A stretch of 64,000 nucleotides of DNA from Mesorhizobium sp. B4-1-4 (lineage in GTDB: Bacteria > Pseudomonadota > Alphaproteobacteria > Rhizobiales > Rhizobiaceae): contig NZ_CP083950.1 in assembly GCF_006439395.2 (NCBI RefSeq), positions 3,720,001 to 3,784,000 of the forward strand, written 5' to 3'. This document shows, one piece after another, positions 1 through 10,698 of this stretch (position 1 is its first letter; every line of letters starts with the position of its first letter). The notes beneath the pieces were generated by a model. That model worked only from the letters and a program-made list of their open reading frames with translations, ran no database searches and was not told the origin of the DNA. A program made the position numbers and the translations under genes.

Positions 1-545
1 TCCTCGGGCTTGTCCCGGAAGAACTGGTCGAGCTCCCTGGCATTGGAGATCTTGAAAGTGTTCGAGGCGCCGGAACCCGAATCGGGCTTCACCACAACGG
101 GGTAGCCGACGCGGCGGATGAAGGTCATGGCGCCGGCACGATCGGAGCATTTGCGCTGCGCTATGGTCTCGACGCCGCTCTTGCGGAAGAAGGCGCGCAT
201 GCGGCTCTTGCGCTTCAAATTCTTCACGAAATCGAGCTTGGTGCCATAGATGTTGAAGTCGGTGCGGATGTTGGCTTCCAGCTCCAGCCAATGCTCGTTG
301 AGCGATTCGAACCGGTCGATGCGGCCCCATTTGTGGATGAAATGCCCCATCGCCCGGAACACCGGATCGTAGTCCTCCATGTCGGGGAGGCGATAATATT
401 CCGAAAGCGCCGCTTTGAGCTTGCTGTCCAGCGCCTCGTAGGGCGCGTCGCCGATGCCGAGCACCGTGGCGCCGGCCTTCTTCAGCCGGTCGCAGAAATC
501 GGCGCCGTTGGCGGGAAAATGCGGCGAGAAGAACACGAAAATCAT
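1..545 (-). CDS. ATP-grasp domain protein, N-terminal part (runs off the left edge)
   Basis: The minus strand is open from an ATG at 545 to the window edge, giving about 181 N-terminal residues that begin MIFVFFSPHFPANGADFC. Near the end the stretch VGYPVVVKPDSGSGASNTF looks like the nucleotide-binding start of an ATP-grasp fold, where the lysine contacts ATP. ATP-grasp enzymes ligate a carboxylate to an amine or thiol through an acyl phosphate, but the catalytic half lies outside the window, so the substrate cannot be named. It is divergent from the leucine leader and leuA. The start is the first ATG of the open frame; no strong ribosome binding site is visible. The family call is moderately sure and the function is unknown. 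Confidence 0.6.
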   Translation of the reverse strand, partial: MIFVFFSPHFPANGADFCDRLKKAGATVLGIGDAPYEALDSKLKAALSEYYRLPDMEDYDPVFRAMGHFIHKWGRIDRFESLNEHWLELEANIRTDFNIYGTKLDFVKNLKRKSRMRAFFRKSGVETIAQRKCSDRAGAMTFIRRVGYPVVVKPDSGSGASNTFKISNARELDQFFRDKPE

Positions 546-701
546 GGACACCCCCCTCTCGACGGCAGAGCATCGCAGCCCCGCCGGCGCTCAAGTCTGG
601 CGCATTTGCGGCGCGCGGGGAAGAGCATCCGCATTAGGGATAATATGCGACGGATGCCGGCCCGCTTGCCTCCCACAGATCGCTCCTGTATGAGAACCGC
701 C

Positions 702-818
702 ATGAACACGCGCGCCACCACCGCTTCCCGTCAGACCGGCTTTGCCGGCGAGACCATGCGCGCGCTGGCCTCGACGCTGCTTCTTCTCGGCCTTATCGGC
801 GATCGCCGGGTTCGCTGA
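702..818 (+). CDS. leuL: leucine leader peptide (leuA attenuator leader), 38 aa
   Basis: A 38-codon reading frame starts at ATG 702 and ends at TGA 816-818. It contains a run of four leucine codons (CTG CTT CTT CTC, codons 26-29), then Gly and another Leu, close to its end. Overlapping and following the stop are mutually exclusive hairpins. A leucine-rich short peptide about 150 bp ahead of leuA is the classic layout of ribosome-mediated attenuation, which is described for amino-acid operons in Proteobacteria including leuA of alphaproteobacteria. Ribosome stalling at the Leu codons when charged tRNA-Leu is scarce would favour the antiterminator. The peptide itself probably has no other role. 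The symbol is used by analogy. Confidence 0.8.
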   Translation: MNTRATTASRQTGFAGETMRALASTLLLLGLIGDRRVR

Positions 819-862
819 AGGAGCGCCCGGCGGTCGAACCGCCGCGCAAGCGCATGCTCCTT
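804..862 (+). promoter_or_regulatory. leuA attenuator: competing antiterminator and terminator hairpins
   Basis: Two alternative pairings share the same bases. CGCCGGG (804-810) can pair with CCCGGCG (826-832). CGGCGGT (828-834) can pair with ACCGCCG (838-844) around a CGA loop. AAGGAGC (818-824) and GCTCCTT (856-862) can close an outer stem around the second hairpin. The first arm lies in the last leader codons, so ribosome position decides which fold forms. The U-tract after the outer stem is weak (CTTAGCC, then AGTCTTAAAATT), so the stop may be an imperfect terminator or a translational block on leuA. Confidence 0.7.
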
Positions 863-864
863 AG

Positions 865-2733
<1,869 letters not shown>

Positions 2734-2751
2734 CGTCCGCCGATGATCGGA

Positions 2752-2786
2752 GCGAGAGGCCGAACCGGCCTCTCGCGCCGCTGTTT
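2752..2786 (+). terminator. rho-independent terminator after leuA
   Basis: GCGAGAGGCC (2752-2761) and GGCCTCTCGC (2767-2776) form a perfect 10-bp stem with a 5-nt loop. A short T run follows at 2783-2786. It sits 19 nt after the leuA stop. Confidence 0.8.
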
Positions 2787-2974
2787 TCCAAGCCCGAACA
2801 AGGCTTTGGCTGCCCCTTTGGTTGTTGTTTTGGAGCCAGCGGCGGCCCCGGCCATTAACCACCGGAAAATTATCCGGTTAGGTACGCGATCGCATAATGG
2901 GTGCATACTTGTGCGGCGATGCGGGCACTATATGATCGTGCCTTAACCTGTGCCGACTTCGAAAGGATCGACAC

Positions 2975-4738
2975 TTGCAGCATGCCACGCCTGCCGCCCC
3001 CGCAGTGCGCGAGACACTAGAGCGACTGCTTGCCAGCGAAACGTTCGGAAGGTCCGAGCGTGCGCGCAAACTGCTCCGTTATCTTGTCGAACGCGAACAG
3101 GCCGGCGAGGCCGACAGGCTCAAGGGCTTTTCCATTGCCATGGATGTCTTCGGCAAGGACGGCGATTTCGATCCGTCGACCGACGCCGTCGTGCGGGTGC
3201 AGGCTGGCAGGCTGCGCGAGTTGCTGCAGCAGTATTTCGCCAATGAAGGCATCGCCGAGCCCGTCCGCATCGCCATCCCGCGCGGCGGCTACGTCCCCGC
3301 TTATGAGCTCAACGCGATCCGTCTGCCGGAAACGGCGAAACCCGCCGGGCGGTCAGACGCGGCAACGGCACCGGCCGAGCACTCCGGCGCTGCCGACGAC
3401 GCCATTGCGGCCGCTGCATTGCTGGCACCGGCGCCCTCGGTGGCGCGCCACCTCAGGTTCTTCTGGATGGCGATCGCCCTGGTCATCGCCATGCTCGGTG
3501 TTCTGATCCTGCGTCAGGGCAGCGGCGCCCTGCTGGCAGGCGGCGAGATCCCCGCTACGTTCGAGGCCACCGGCCTGACCAGCAGCATCGCGCCGTCCTC
3601 CACGCGTGAGGCCTTGCCGCTCGTCTACATCGCCGTCAAGGCCGATGGCCCTGACGCCAGCCGTGTCGCCACTTCGCTGCGCGCCGGCCTGAGCGGCTTC
3701 GACACGATCGACTTCATCGGTCGCGACACCGTCGACGAGACTGATCCGGTCGCCAGCGCGACGAGCTTCATCTTCGACATCCTGCCTGGACCGGACGCGG
3801 GCGATATCACCATCGAACTACAGAGCGTGGCGACCGGACGGGTGCTTATGTCGCGCAACCTGGCGGCCACCGACAGCGCGCCATCCGTCATCGAGGACCG
3901 TATCGCCGGCATCCTGAGTTCGGCGCTGCCCGCGTCTGGCACGATCTACAGCTATATCGAGCAGAGCGGCATTCAGACCGCGCTGACGCAATGCCTGCTG
4001 CTCAACGACAAATATTACCTCGACCAGAACGCCAAGACCCACGAGGCTGCCTATCGCTGCCTCGAAACCCTTGCCGATAATGGCGCCAAATCACCGCTGG
4101 TCTATTCGGAGCTGGCCTCGCTGCACCTGGAAGCAGTGAACGACCACTACGCCTATCCGCCGGATGCGACTGTCGAGAAGGCGATGACATTCGCTCATCG
4201 CGCCGTGCAGATGGGACCGACCAGCCCCTATGCGCATCGCTCCTACGGCTACATCAATTCGCGTCTTGGCAATGCCGACGAAGCGCTGCGCTGGACGCGC
4301 AAGGCCTATGACCTCAACCCCTACGATCTCGCCATGGCCGCCGCTTATGGCTACGGGCTGGTTTTCGCCGGGCGATACGCCGAGGGCACGCCGATCCTGG
4401 CCCATGCGGTCGATGCCTCAAGCGGTCATCCGACATGGTGGGATTTCGGACTTTTCGCCGGCGAACTCATGCTTGGCGACACGAACAAGGCCGCGATCGC
4501 CAGTTCCTCGCTGAGAACAACCGCAACGAAATCACATTATCTCGCCGCCCGGCTGATCGGCGCCAGCATCACCGGTCAGGACAAACTGGCGCACAAGCTG
4601 CTCGATGAGCTGACCGTCAAATTCCCGAAATTCGCCGCCAATCCACGCGCGACCTTCATCGACCGAAAATACCCGGCCGATCTGATCGAACGGCTGGTTG
4701 GCGCCTTGCGCGCGGCCGGGCTCGGCAACGCGAGTTAG
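2975..4738 (+). CDS. membrane-anchored protein with N-terminal regulatory-like domain and C-terminal TPRs
   Basis: The 587-aa frame starts at TTG 2975, with GAAAGGA 8 nt upstream; no in-frame ATG fits better. Residues 1-105 form a conserved module (LLRYLVEREQAGEADRLKGF, then DAVVRVQAGRLRELL and IPRGGYVPAY). I recall this module at the N-terminus of rhizobial proteins that carry cyclase or TPR C-termini. A single membrane span lies near residues 165-187 (FFWMAIALVIAMLGVLIL). About residues 350-570 contain helical repeats typical of TPRs (AHRSYGYINSRLGNADEALRWTRKAYDLNPYD). The layout suggests a cytosolic sensing or DNA-binding-like head joined to a TPR domain across the membrane. No enzyme motif is visible. 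The role is unknown, and it is monocistronic between leuA and the hydrolase. Confidence 0.7.
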   Translation: MQHATPAAPAVRETLERLLASETFGRSERARKLLRYLVEREQAGEADRLKGFSIAMDVFGKDGDFDPSTDAVVRVQAGRLRELLQQYFANEGIAEPVRIAIPRGGYVPAYELNAIRLPETAKPAGRSDAATAPAEHSGAADDAIAAAALLAPAPSVARHLRFFWMAIALVIAMLGVLILRQGSGALLAGGEIPATFEATGLTSSIAPSSTREALPLVYIAVKADGPDASRVATSLRAGLSGFDTIDFIGRDTVDETDPVASATSFIFDILPGPDAGDITIELQSVATGRVLMSRNLAATDSAPSVIEDRIAGILSSALPASGTIYSYIEQSGIQTALTQCLLLNDKYYLDQNAKTHEAAYRCLETLADNGAKSPLVYSELASLHLEAVNDHYAYPPDATVEKAMTFAHRAVQMGPTSPYAHRSYGYINSRLGNADEALRWTRKAYDLNPYDLAMAAAYGYGLVFAGRYAEGTPILAHAVDASSGHPTWWDFGLFAGELMLGDTNKAAIASSSLRTTATKSHYLAARLIGASITGQDKLAHKLLDELTVKFPKFAANPRATFIDRKYPADLIERLVGALRAAGLGNAS

Positions 4739-4961
4739 CATGTCGCGTCGAGGGGCCGACGGGTGGGATAGCGACATGCGGGGACAAGAACTTAAGCCGC
4801 GCCGCATATACTTGCCCAGGCGCAACAGGCTCTAGCAAAAAAGCCGGCTTACTGTCGGCAGCTCCCGCCAATCGCGAAAATTTTACTGGCCATCGCGCTG
4901 GACAAGGAGCAATCCAGCTGCATTCCCAACGCGCAGTCCCGCAATAAAGCTTTCAGATTTC

Positions 4962-5765
4962 ATGGTCGCATCGCTTCATGCCGCCGAACAGGGTGTTGGC
5001 TCGAAGGCCATCGTCCTGCTGCATGGTTTCGGCGGCTGTCACGATGTCTGGCGCGACGTGATCTCGTTGCTTGCGCCTCCCGCGCGCACGCTTGCCTATG
5101 ATTTGCCGGGCCACGGGCTCTCGCTCGATTTCCCGGGTGCCGGCCCGGCCAGAGTGGCGGCAAGGGCCATTCTCGCCGATCTGTCCGCACGGGCACTGAA
5201 GCGCGTTCATCTGGTCGGCCACTCGATGGGCGGCGCGGTGGCGGCGCTGATGGCGCTGGCAGAGCCTGAAAGAGTCGCCTCGCTGACACTTCTGGCGCCC
5301 GGCGGCTTCGGCCCCGAGATCAACGGCCCGCTGTTGCGCCGCTTTGCCGCCGCAAAGGACCTGTCCGAGATCCGGGCGTGCCTCGCCGCCATGTCGGGTC
5401 CACTGACCCGGCCATTCGATCACACCATCGACGTCCTCCGCGACATGCGCGGGCGACCCGGCCAGTTGCGGAAACTCGTCGAGATCGCTGCCGCCATGAC
5501 CAGGGACGACCGGCAGGGTGTCATCCCGCGCGACCAGTTGGACAGGCTGACCATGCCGGTCATGGTGGCGTGGGGAAGTGACGACGCGGTGCTGCCCATT
5601 GCCCAGTCGGATGACCTGCCGGCGCACTTTCATGTGCATCACGTGCTGGAGGCCGGCCATATGCTGATCGAGGAAGCGCCTGATCTGGTTGCAAGCATCA
5701 TTCGGCGCAATACGAGCCGCCGCGCCAGGCCGCCGCGCCCGAAACTCATCGCCGCGACCGGCTGA
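4962..5765 (+). CDS. alpha/beta-fold hydrolase
   Basis: The 267-aa protein has the alpha/beta hydrolase layout: an oxyanion segment LLHGFGGCHDVW (residues 19-30), nucleophile elbow GHSMGG with Ser88, an acid in WGSDDAVLP (Asp207 or Asp208), and catalytic His in EAGHML (His233). Proteins of this type hydrolyse esters or related bonds, and some serve as acetyltransferase-associated or dihydrolipoamide-like hydrolases. The substrate cannot be read from sequence. No signal peptide is evident, so it is probably cytosolic. Start ATG 4962 has only a weak ribosome binding site. The C-terminus is a basic tail (NTSRRARPPRPK). It stands alone, with 111 bp to the next gene. Confidence 0.85.
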   Translation: MVASLHAAEQGVGSKAIVLLHGFGGCHDVWRDVISLLAPPARTLAYDLPGHGLSLDFPGAGPARVAARAILADLSARALKRVHLVGHSMGGAVAALMALAEPERVASLTLLAPGGFGPEINGPLLRRFAAAKDLSEIRACLAAMSGPLTRPFDHTIDVLRDMRGRPGQLRKLVEIAAAMTRDDRQGVIPRDQLDRLTMPVMVAWGSDDAVLPIAQSDDLPAHFHVHHVLEAGHMLIEEAPDLVASIIRRNTSRRARPPRPKLIAATG

Positions 5766-5876
5766 CTTTTTCGCATCCGGCATCCGCCGGGCGCCCCCGA
5801 TCCTGTGATCTCGCCAGTGCATTTTGCCGGCGTCTGTGTTAACTCGCTCTTAACCAAACCCGCGAGGCAGACGCCG

Positions 5877-6491
5877 ATGAAGGACGCAGGCGAAAAGATC
5901 GATCCGTCAGGGAAACTCTCCGATGCCATCCGTGATGTGAAGAATGCCTTCGCCGATCGCGACGATGTCGTCGTCGACATGCGCGAGGCGCATCGCATGC
6001 GCCTCGATCTGCTGGCCGCCGAACTCGCGCCCGTCTTCGCCGATGTTCCGGCCGACATGGACAATTTCGACTTCGTCGTTTCCTCCGGACTGCAGCCGCG
6101 CCTGTGGATCGACGCCGTCAGCCATGTCGCCATGGGGCGCGACCGCCGAACCTACCGCTTCCTCAAGGACACCCGGATCGGCCGCGTGGTGCTGGCTGAA
6201 TCGACCGAGATGAAGCCGGTTGCCGATTCCGTTACACGCTACGTCGCCGAGCGCATCGTCGAGCGCCAGAGGATGATGGAAGGCGGGGTCGAACCGGCCG
6301 TGGCCGGCATCAGGCGGGCCGAGGTGGCGGAAGCCGAGCCGCCGCTGCGATCGCCGCAACACGGCAAGGGCTGGTCGGCCTTCCTGTCTGGCGTTGGCCT
6401 GATCGCCGCCGGCGCCCTGGTCGGCCTGGCTGTGTCGATCGCCCTGTTCTGGGACCGCCTCGTGGCGATGGGGCTCAGCCTGCGGCGGTAG
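5877..6491 (+). CDS. conserved hypothetical protein with a C-terminal membrane span
   Basis: I do not recognise a named family. The 204-aa product has a soluble region (residues 1-150, with the conserved-looking stretch RLDLLAAELAPVFADVPADMDNF) and one hydrophobic segment near the C-terminus (LSGVGLIAAGALVGLAVSIALFW, about residues 168-190). That suggests a tail-anchored inner-membrane protein facing the cytosol. I prefer ATG 5877 (GAGGC upstream) over the in-frame GTG at 5805, which would add 24 residues of low-quality sequence. Its 3' end overlaps the convergent phosphoesterase gene by 17 bp. Confidence 0.6.
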   Translation: MKDAGEKIDPSGKLSDAIRDVKNAFADRDDVVVDMREAHRMRLDLLAAELAPVFADVPADMDNFDFVVSSGLQPRLWIDAVSHVAMGRDRRTYRFLKDTRIGRVVLAESTEMKPVADSVTRYVAERIVERQRMMEGGVEPAVAGIRRAEVAEAEPPLRSPQHGKGWSAFLSGVGLIAAGALVGLAVSIALFWDRLVAMGLSLRR

Positions 6492-7404
6492 CCGCCGCGG
6501 CCTCGACGCCAATCTCCAGCGTCTGCAAGTCGGCGGGCGGTATTGCGGGTCCGGTCAGCCCGCGCCGCGTCAGGCGGATGCGCCAATCGCCTTTTTCGCC
6601 ATCGATATCGAACAGATTGTATTGCGCTGCCGGATGCTTGCCGCCCGGCGCCTGGCCGGCCGCGGCGACACCGACCACCGGAACCTTGGCACTGCGGGCC
6701 CCGATCTGGAACAGCGACGGCAGATGCGAATGGCCGTGCAGGACGAGTTCGGCGCCCTGCCGGCGGATGATCTTGTGGAAGCGCGCGATGCCGAACAGCC
6801 GCTTGTGCTGGGAGACGGCGCCGCGCACCGGCGGATGGTGGATCATGATGGCGCGAAACAAGCCTTGCCCGCCGGTGTCGCGAAGGATCTTGCCGAGCCG
6901 CTCCGCCTGCCGTTCCATGAAGAAGCCGTTGGCCATGAAGGGGGCCGTGGCGCGTGCCGTCGAGACCCCGATCAGCGCGACATTGTCCCGCACGCGCAGA
7001 TAGGGGAATGCATTGCGATCGACCGGTGTGTTGACGCCGTCGCCGCTCATCCAGGCGGCCCACGACCGGCAGATCTTGTCGAAGGCGCCGGGCACGTAGG
7101 CATCGTGGTTTCCTGGAACCACCGAAACGTCGTGCGGCGGTCCCAGCGTCTCCAGCCAATGCTTGGCCATCTCAATCTCGCCATCGAGCGCCAGATTGAC
7201 GAGGTCGCCGGTGACGGCGAGATGGTCCGGATTTTGCGCCTTGATGTCGGCGACGATGCTGTCGATGACGGCATCATGCATATGGCGGCGGCGATTGCGT
7301 TGCCAGTTGACGTAGCCCAACACGCGCTTGGAGGCGAGATCGCGATAGGATACATCGGGGAGTGGCCCCAGATGGACATCGGAAATATGCGCGAGCCTGA
7401 ACAT
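6475..7404 (-). CDS. metallophosphoesterase (calcineurin-like)
   Basis: The 309-aa protein begins MFRLAHISDVHLG and carries the full calcineurin-type metal-binding set in order: DVH (residues 9-11), GDLVN, GNHDAY, HHPP and GHSHLP. Such enzymes hydrolyse phosphomonoesters or diesters (cyclic nucleotides, UDP-sugars, lipids) with two bound metals. The spacing resembles the cAMP phosphodiesterase/Icc-like group, but the substrate is not predictable. I start at ATG 7404, where homology begins; an in-frame ATG at 7458 adds 18 residues without family features. It is divergent from the NUDIX gene and convergent with the preceding gene. Confidence 0.85.
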   Translation of the reverse strand: MFRLAHISDVHLGPLPDVSYRDLASKRVLGYVNWQRNRRRHMHDAVIDSIVADIKAQNPDHLAVTGDLVNLALDGEIEMAKHWLETLGPPHDVSVVPGNHDAYVPGAFDKICRSWAAWMSGDGVNTPVDRNAFPYLRVRDNVALIGVSTARATAPFMANGFFMERQAERLGKILRDTGGQGLFRAIMIHHPPVRGAVSQHKRLFGIARFHKIIRRQGAELVLHGHSHLPSLFQIGARSAKVPVVGVAAAGQAPGGKHPAAQYNLFDIDGEKGDWRIRLTRRGLTGPAIPPADLQTLEIGVEAAAATAAG

Positions 7405-7475
7405 GCACCCTTCATAGGCGACCGGCGCCCCCCTTTCCACAAAAGCTTGTCTTTCCACCCGCGGTTTCGCACCTG

Positions 7476-7970
7476 ATGGCGGACCCGGAAGACGCCTTCC
7501 GCCAGACAGGTTGGGCGGGGTTCAGGGCAAGGCTGTTCCATCTCTATTTCGTGCTGCGGCGGCCGATGACGCTCGGTGTGCGCGGTCTCGTTTTCGACAC
7601 GGCCTCCAACTCCGTCTTTCTCATACGCCACACCTATGTGCCCGGCTGGCAGCTTCCCGGCGGCGGCGTCGAGGTCGGCGAGACGATGGCCGAGGCACTG
7701 GCCCGCGAACTGGCCGAGGAAGGCAACATCGCGCTGACCACGCCGCCGGTTTTCAAATCGATGCATTTCAACCGCCGCGCCAGCCGCCGCGACCATGTCG
7801 GCTTCTATCTGATCGAGCAGTTCAGCCAAACGACGCCGAAGCTGCCGGATCACGAGATCGCCGAGGCTGGCTTTTTCCCACTCGACCGCCTGCCGCAAGA
7901 CACGACGCCGGCGACTTTGCGGCGGATCGCCGAGGTTTTTGGAGGTGAAGTCGTATCGGTCTACTGGTAA
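7476..7970 (+). CDS. NUDIX hydrolase
   Basis: The 164-aa protein has a canonical NUDIX box, GGGVEVGETMAEALARELAE followed by EGN (GX5EX7REUXEEXGU), near residues 66-88, preceded by the usual WQLPGGG. NUDIX enzymes cleave nucleoside diphosphates linked to another group and need Mg2+. The N-terminal 35 residues (FRARLFHLYFVLRRPMTLGVRG) are typical of a rhizobial subgroup of unknown substrate. The start is ATG 7476. Its stop lies one base before the end of the convergent hydroquinone reductase gene. Confidence 0.85.
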   Translation: MADPEDAFRQTGWAGFRARLFHLYFVLRRPMTLGVRGLVFDTASNSVFLIRHTYVPGWQLPGGGVEVGETMAEALARELAEEGNIALTTPPVFKSMHFNRRASRRDHVGFYLIEQFSQTTPKLPDHEIAEAGFFPLDRLPQDTTPATLRRIAEVFGGEVVSVYW

Positions 7971-7971
7971 A

Positions 7972-8961
7972 TCAGGACGCTTCGTTAAACCGCGCCCGGT
8001 CATGCGGCGCACCATAGTCCAGTTCCGGCCCCAGCGGCACGATCCGCGTCGGGTTTATCGTTTCGTGGCTACCATAATAATGCGCCTTGATGTGATGTAG
8101 GTTCACCGTGTCGGCGACACCGGGCACCTGATAGAGGTCGCGCAGATAGTTCGACAGGTTTGGATAGTCGGCGATGCGGCGCAAATTGCACTTGAAATGG
8201 CCGACATAGACCGGGTCGAAACGCACCAGCGTGGTGAACAGCCGCCAGTCGGCCTCGGTGATGCGGCCGCCGACGAGATAGCGTTGCGTCGATAGCCGAT
8301 CCTCCAGCGTGTCGAGCGCCGCGAACAGCTCGCCGAACGCTTCCTCATAGGCGTCTTGCGTGGTGGCGAAGCCGGCGCGGTAGACACCGTTGTTGACGGC
8401 GGGATAGACCAGCGCGTTGATCGCGCCGATCTCGCCGCGAAGCGCATGCGGATAGAAATCAAGGCTGGCATCGCCCCACTCATCGAAGACTGAATTCAGC
8501 ATCCGGATGATTTCGGAGGATTCGTTGGAGACGATGGTCTCATCCTTTTTGTCCCACAGCACCGGCACCGTCACCCGCCCCGAATAGATGGGATCGGCCT
8601 TGGTGTAGATCTGGTGCAGGAAATCGAGGCCGTAGAGCGTGTCGCCGGTCGCGCCGTCCTCGGCCAAAAATGTCCAGCCATTGGCGCCCATGAAATGATG
8701 CACGACCGACATCGATATTATGCTGTCGAGTCTCTTCAGTGCGCGGAAGATCAGCGTCCGGTGCGCCCAAGGGCAAGCGAGCGAAACATAGAGGTGATAG
8801 CGCCCGGGCTCCGCCTTGAAACCGCGGCTGCGGCCTCCGGCGGGCTTACCGTCGCGGGTGATCCAGTCGCGCCATTGCGATTGCATCCGCACGAACTTGC
8901 CGCCGCTGCTCTTGGTGTCGTACCAGCGGTCCTGCCATTTGCCTTCGACCAGCAATCCCAT
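7972..8961 (-). CDS. glutathionyl-hydroquinone reductase (Xi-class GST, YqjG/ECM4 family)
   Basis: The 329-aa cytosolic protein has the Xi-class glutathione transferase signature SLACPWAHR with catalytic Cys63, and the downstream VPVLWDKK and IVSNESSEIIRMLN segments of the thioredoxin-like domain. An all-helical C-terminal domain follows (GVYRAGFATTQDAYEEAF, VRFDPVYVGHFKCN). These enzymes use glutathione to reduce glutathionyl-hydroquinones and protect against quinones. The start is ATG 8961 with AAAGGA 6 nt upstream; an earlier in-frame start at 9000 lacks this. Length and motifs are full for the family. Confidence 0.9.
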   Translation of the reverse strand: MGLLVEGKWQDRWYDTKSSGGKFVRMQSQWRDWITRDGKPAGGRSRGFKAEPGRYHLYVSLACPWAHRTLIFRALKRLDSIISMSVVHHFMGANGWTFLAEDGATGDTLYGLDFLHQIYTKADPIYSGRVTVPVLWDKKDETIVSNESSEIIRMLNSVFDEWGDASLDFYPHALRGEIGAINALVYPAVNNGVYRAGFATTQDAYEEAFGELFAALDTLEDRLSTQRYLVGGRITEADWRLFTTLVRFDPVYVGHFKCNLRRIADYPNLSNYLRDLYQVPGVADTVNLHHIKAHYYGSHETINPTRIVPLGPELDYGAPHDRARFNEAS

Positions 8962-9220
8962 GGGGTGTCCTTTCGCCTTTCGCCTCATGTAGAGCGTCAC
9001 AGGCCCAGGTGGAAATCATCCAGGCTGAACAGATCGTCAAGGGCCACGCAAAGGGTCGATTGCGGCGGCCGGAAATTGATGCTAGCGGACACTCCGCATG
9101 TTCGACTTTGCTTTGATCCGGTTCGACCGACGACGAAAGGGCGCCCGCGCTTGATGAAGCGCTGACTGGCGAATGCTGCCGTTTGCAGCAACTTTTCCTC
9201 CTGACCGGACCGCAAAGACC

Positions 9221-9757
9221 ATGAGCCTTGCCGACGTTAAATACCTGCCGGAAACTCCGGCGCACGACCCTGAAATCGAAGCCATCAATGACGAGGCCTT
9301 CGGGCCCGGCCGCTTCGTGCTGGCCGCCTACAAGATCCGCGAGGCCGGCGGCCACGAGCGCGCGCTGTCCTTTGTCGCCGTCGATGGCGATCTTGTCGTC
9401 GCTTCGGTGCGCATGACCCGCATCGCGGCCGGTGCCGGCCGCGCCCTGATGCTCGGACCGCTCGCGGTGCGGCCTGCCTTCAAGAATCTCGGCATTGGCC
9501 GCCGCCTCGTGGCGATCGCGCTGGAAGCCGCCGCCAAAGCCGGCGCCCCGGCCGTCATGCTGGTCGGCGACGAGCCCTATTACGGGCCGCTCGGCTTCAA
9601 GCGCATTCCGCGCGGCCAGATTTCGATGCCCCGTCCTGTCGATCTCGACCGCCTGCTGTCACACGAGATCACGCCGGGCGCGGTTGCCAGGCTTACGGGC
9701 GAGGTCTGTCATGCCAGTCAGGCCAGGGTCGCCGAGCATATGTCGGCGATGGCTTGA
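9221..9757 (+). CDS. GNAT-family N-acetyltransferase
   Basis: The 178-aa protein shows the GNAT acetyl-CoA-binding core: LMLGPLAVRPAFKNLGIGRRLV (motif A with RxxGxG/A) and AVMLVGDEPYYGPLGFKRI (motif B with the family's YYxxLGF). This arrangement is typical of YhbS-like acetyltransferases, whose substrate is not fixed by sequence. I start at ATG 9221; an in-frame ATG at 9173 adds 16 residues that look untranslated. It is monocistronic, with a palindromic intergenic element downstream. Confidence 0.8.
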   Translation: MSLADVKYLPETPAHDPEIEAINDEAFGPGRFVLAAYKIREAGGHERALSFVAVDGDLVVASVRMTRIAAGAGRALMLGPLAVRPAFKNLGIGRRLVAIALEAAAKAGAPAVMLVGDEPYYGPLGFKRIPRGQISMPRPVDLDRLLSHEITPGAVARLTGEVCHASQARVAEHMSAMA

Positions 9758-9801
9758 CCTTGCCCGTTGATCCGCGCCTGATCCATCCCTGTTCTCTTGG
9801 A

Positions 9802-9845
9802 GCAATTCCAGGAAAAATGTGAAACGGTTTTTCGACCGGAATTGC
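9802..9845. repeat. rhizobial-type palindromic intergenic element
   Basis: GCAATTCC (9802-9809) and GGAATTGC (9838-9845) are perfect inverted arms around a 28-bp AT-rich centre containing GAAACGG. From general knowledge this pattern recurs between genes in Mesorhizobium and related genomes; only one copy is seen here. It can fold as a hairpin in RNA between the acetyltransferase and SDR genes. Confidence 0.5.
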
Positions 9846-9909
9846 GGCAACAAATCGAGCGTTCGGCGCTTCCGTGAAACGATGAACCGCTCCAGGAAAG
9901 GATAACGCC

Positions 9910-10671
9910 ATGAACCCGAACGGCCAGATCGCGATCGTGACCGGCGGCGGCTCCGGCCTTGGTGAAGCCACGGCGCGTGCGCTTGCCGCGAAGGGTGCCC
10001 GCGTCGCCATTTTCGATGTCGGCATCGACCGCGCCGCAAAAGTGGCGGCCGAGATCGGCGGTATTGCCGTCCAATGCGACGTCAGCAGCGCCGACAGTGG
10101 CGCCGCCGCCCTCGCCGAGGTGACCGGCAAGCTTGGCGAGCCGCGCATCCTGGTCAACTGCGCCGGCATCGCCATTGGTGTGAAGACGATCGGCAAGGAT
10201 GGGCCTCATCCGCTCGACCAGTACCGCAAGGTGATCGAGGTCAATCTGATCGGCACCTTCAACATGATCCGCCTTGTCGCCGACCGCGCCGCCAGGCTCG
10301 AGCCGCTGCAAGGCGGCGAGCGCGGCGTCATCGTCAACACCGCCTCGGTCGCCGCCTATGATGGCCAGATCGGCCAGGCGGCCTATTCCGCCTCCAAGGG
10401 CGGCGTGGTCGGCATGACGCTGCCAGTCGCACGCGACCTTGCCCGTTCGGGCATTCGGGTCTGTACCATCGCACCAGGCATCTTCAAGACACCGATGATG
10501 GCTGGCATGCCGCAGGACGTGCAGGATTCGCTCGGTGCCGCCGTACCCTTCCCGCCCCGCCTCGGCGAACCATCCGAATATGCCGCCCTTGCCCTGCACA
10601 TCATCGAGAACCAGATGCTCAACGGCGAGACCATCCGCCTCGATGGCGCCATCCGCATGGCGCCGAAGTAA
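9910..10671 (+). CDS. SDR family oxidoreductase, 3-hydroxyacyl-CoA dehydrogenase (HSD10-like)
   Basis: The 253-aa protein has the SDR cofactor motif TGGGSGLG (residues 11-18), NCAG (83-86), and the catalytic Ser146, Tyr159 and Lys163 (YSASK). Asp36 after the second strand (IFDV) predicts NAD rather than NADP. The long insertion [18 protein letters not shown] and the ending [14 protein letters not shown] match the 17-beta-HSD type 10/3-hydroxyacyl-CoA dehydrogenase subgroup, which acts in fatty-acid or branched-chain acyl-CoA oxidation. The start is ATG 9910 with AGGAAAGGAT just upstream. It may be co-transcribed with the next gene, 27 bp away. Confidence 0.85.
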   Translation: MNPNGQIAIVTGGGSGLGEATARALAAKGARVAIFDVGIDRAAKVAAEIGGIAVQCDVSSADSGAAALAEVTGKLGEPRILVNCAGIAIGVKTIGKDGPHPLDQYRKVIEVNLIGTFNMIRLVADRAARLEPLQGGERGVIVNTASVAAYDGQIGQAAYSASKGGVVGMTLPVARDLARSGIRVCTIAPGIFKTPMMAGMPQDVQDSLGAAVPFPPRLGEPSEYAALALHIIENQMLNGETIRLDGAIRMAPK

Positions 10672-10698
10672 TCTGATAAGTGGTAGCAGGGGGAGGAC

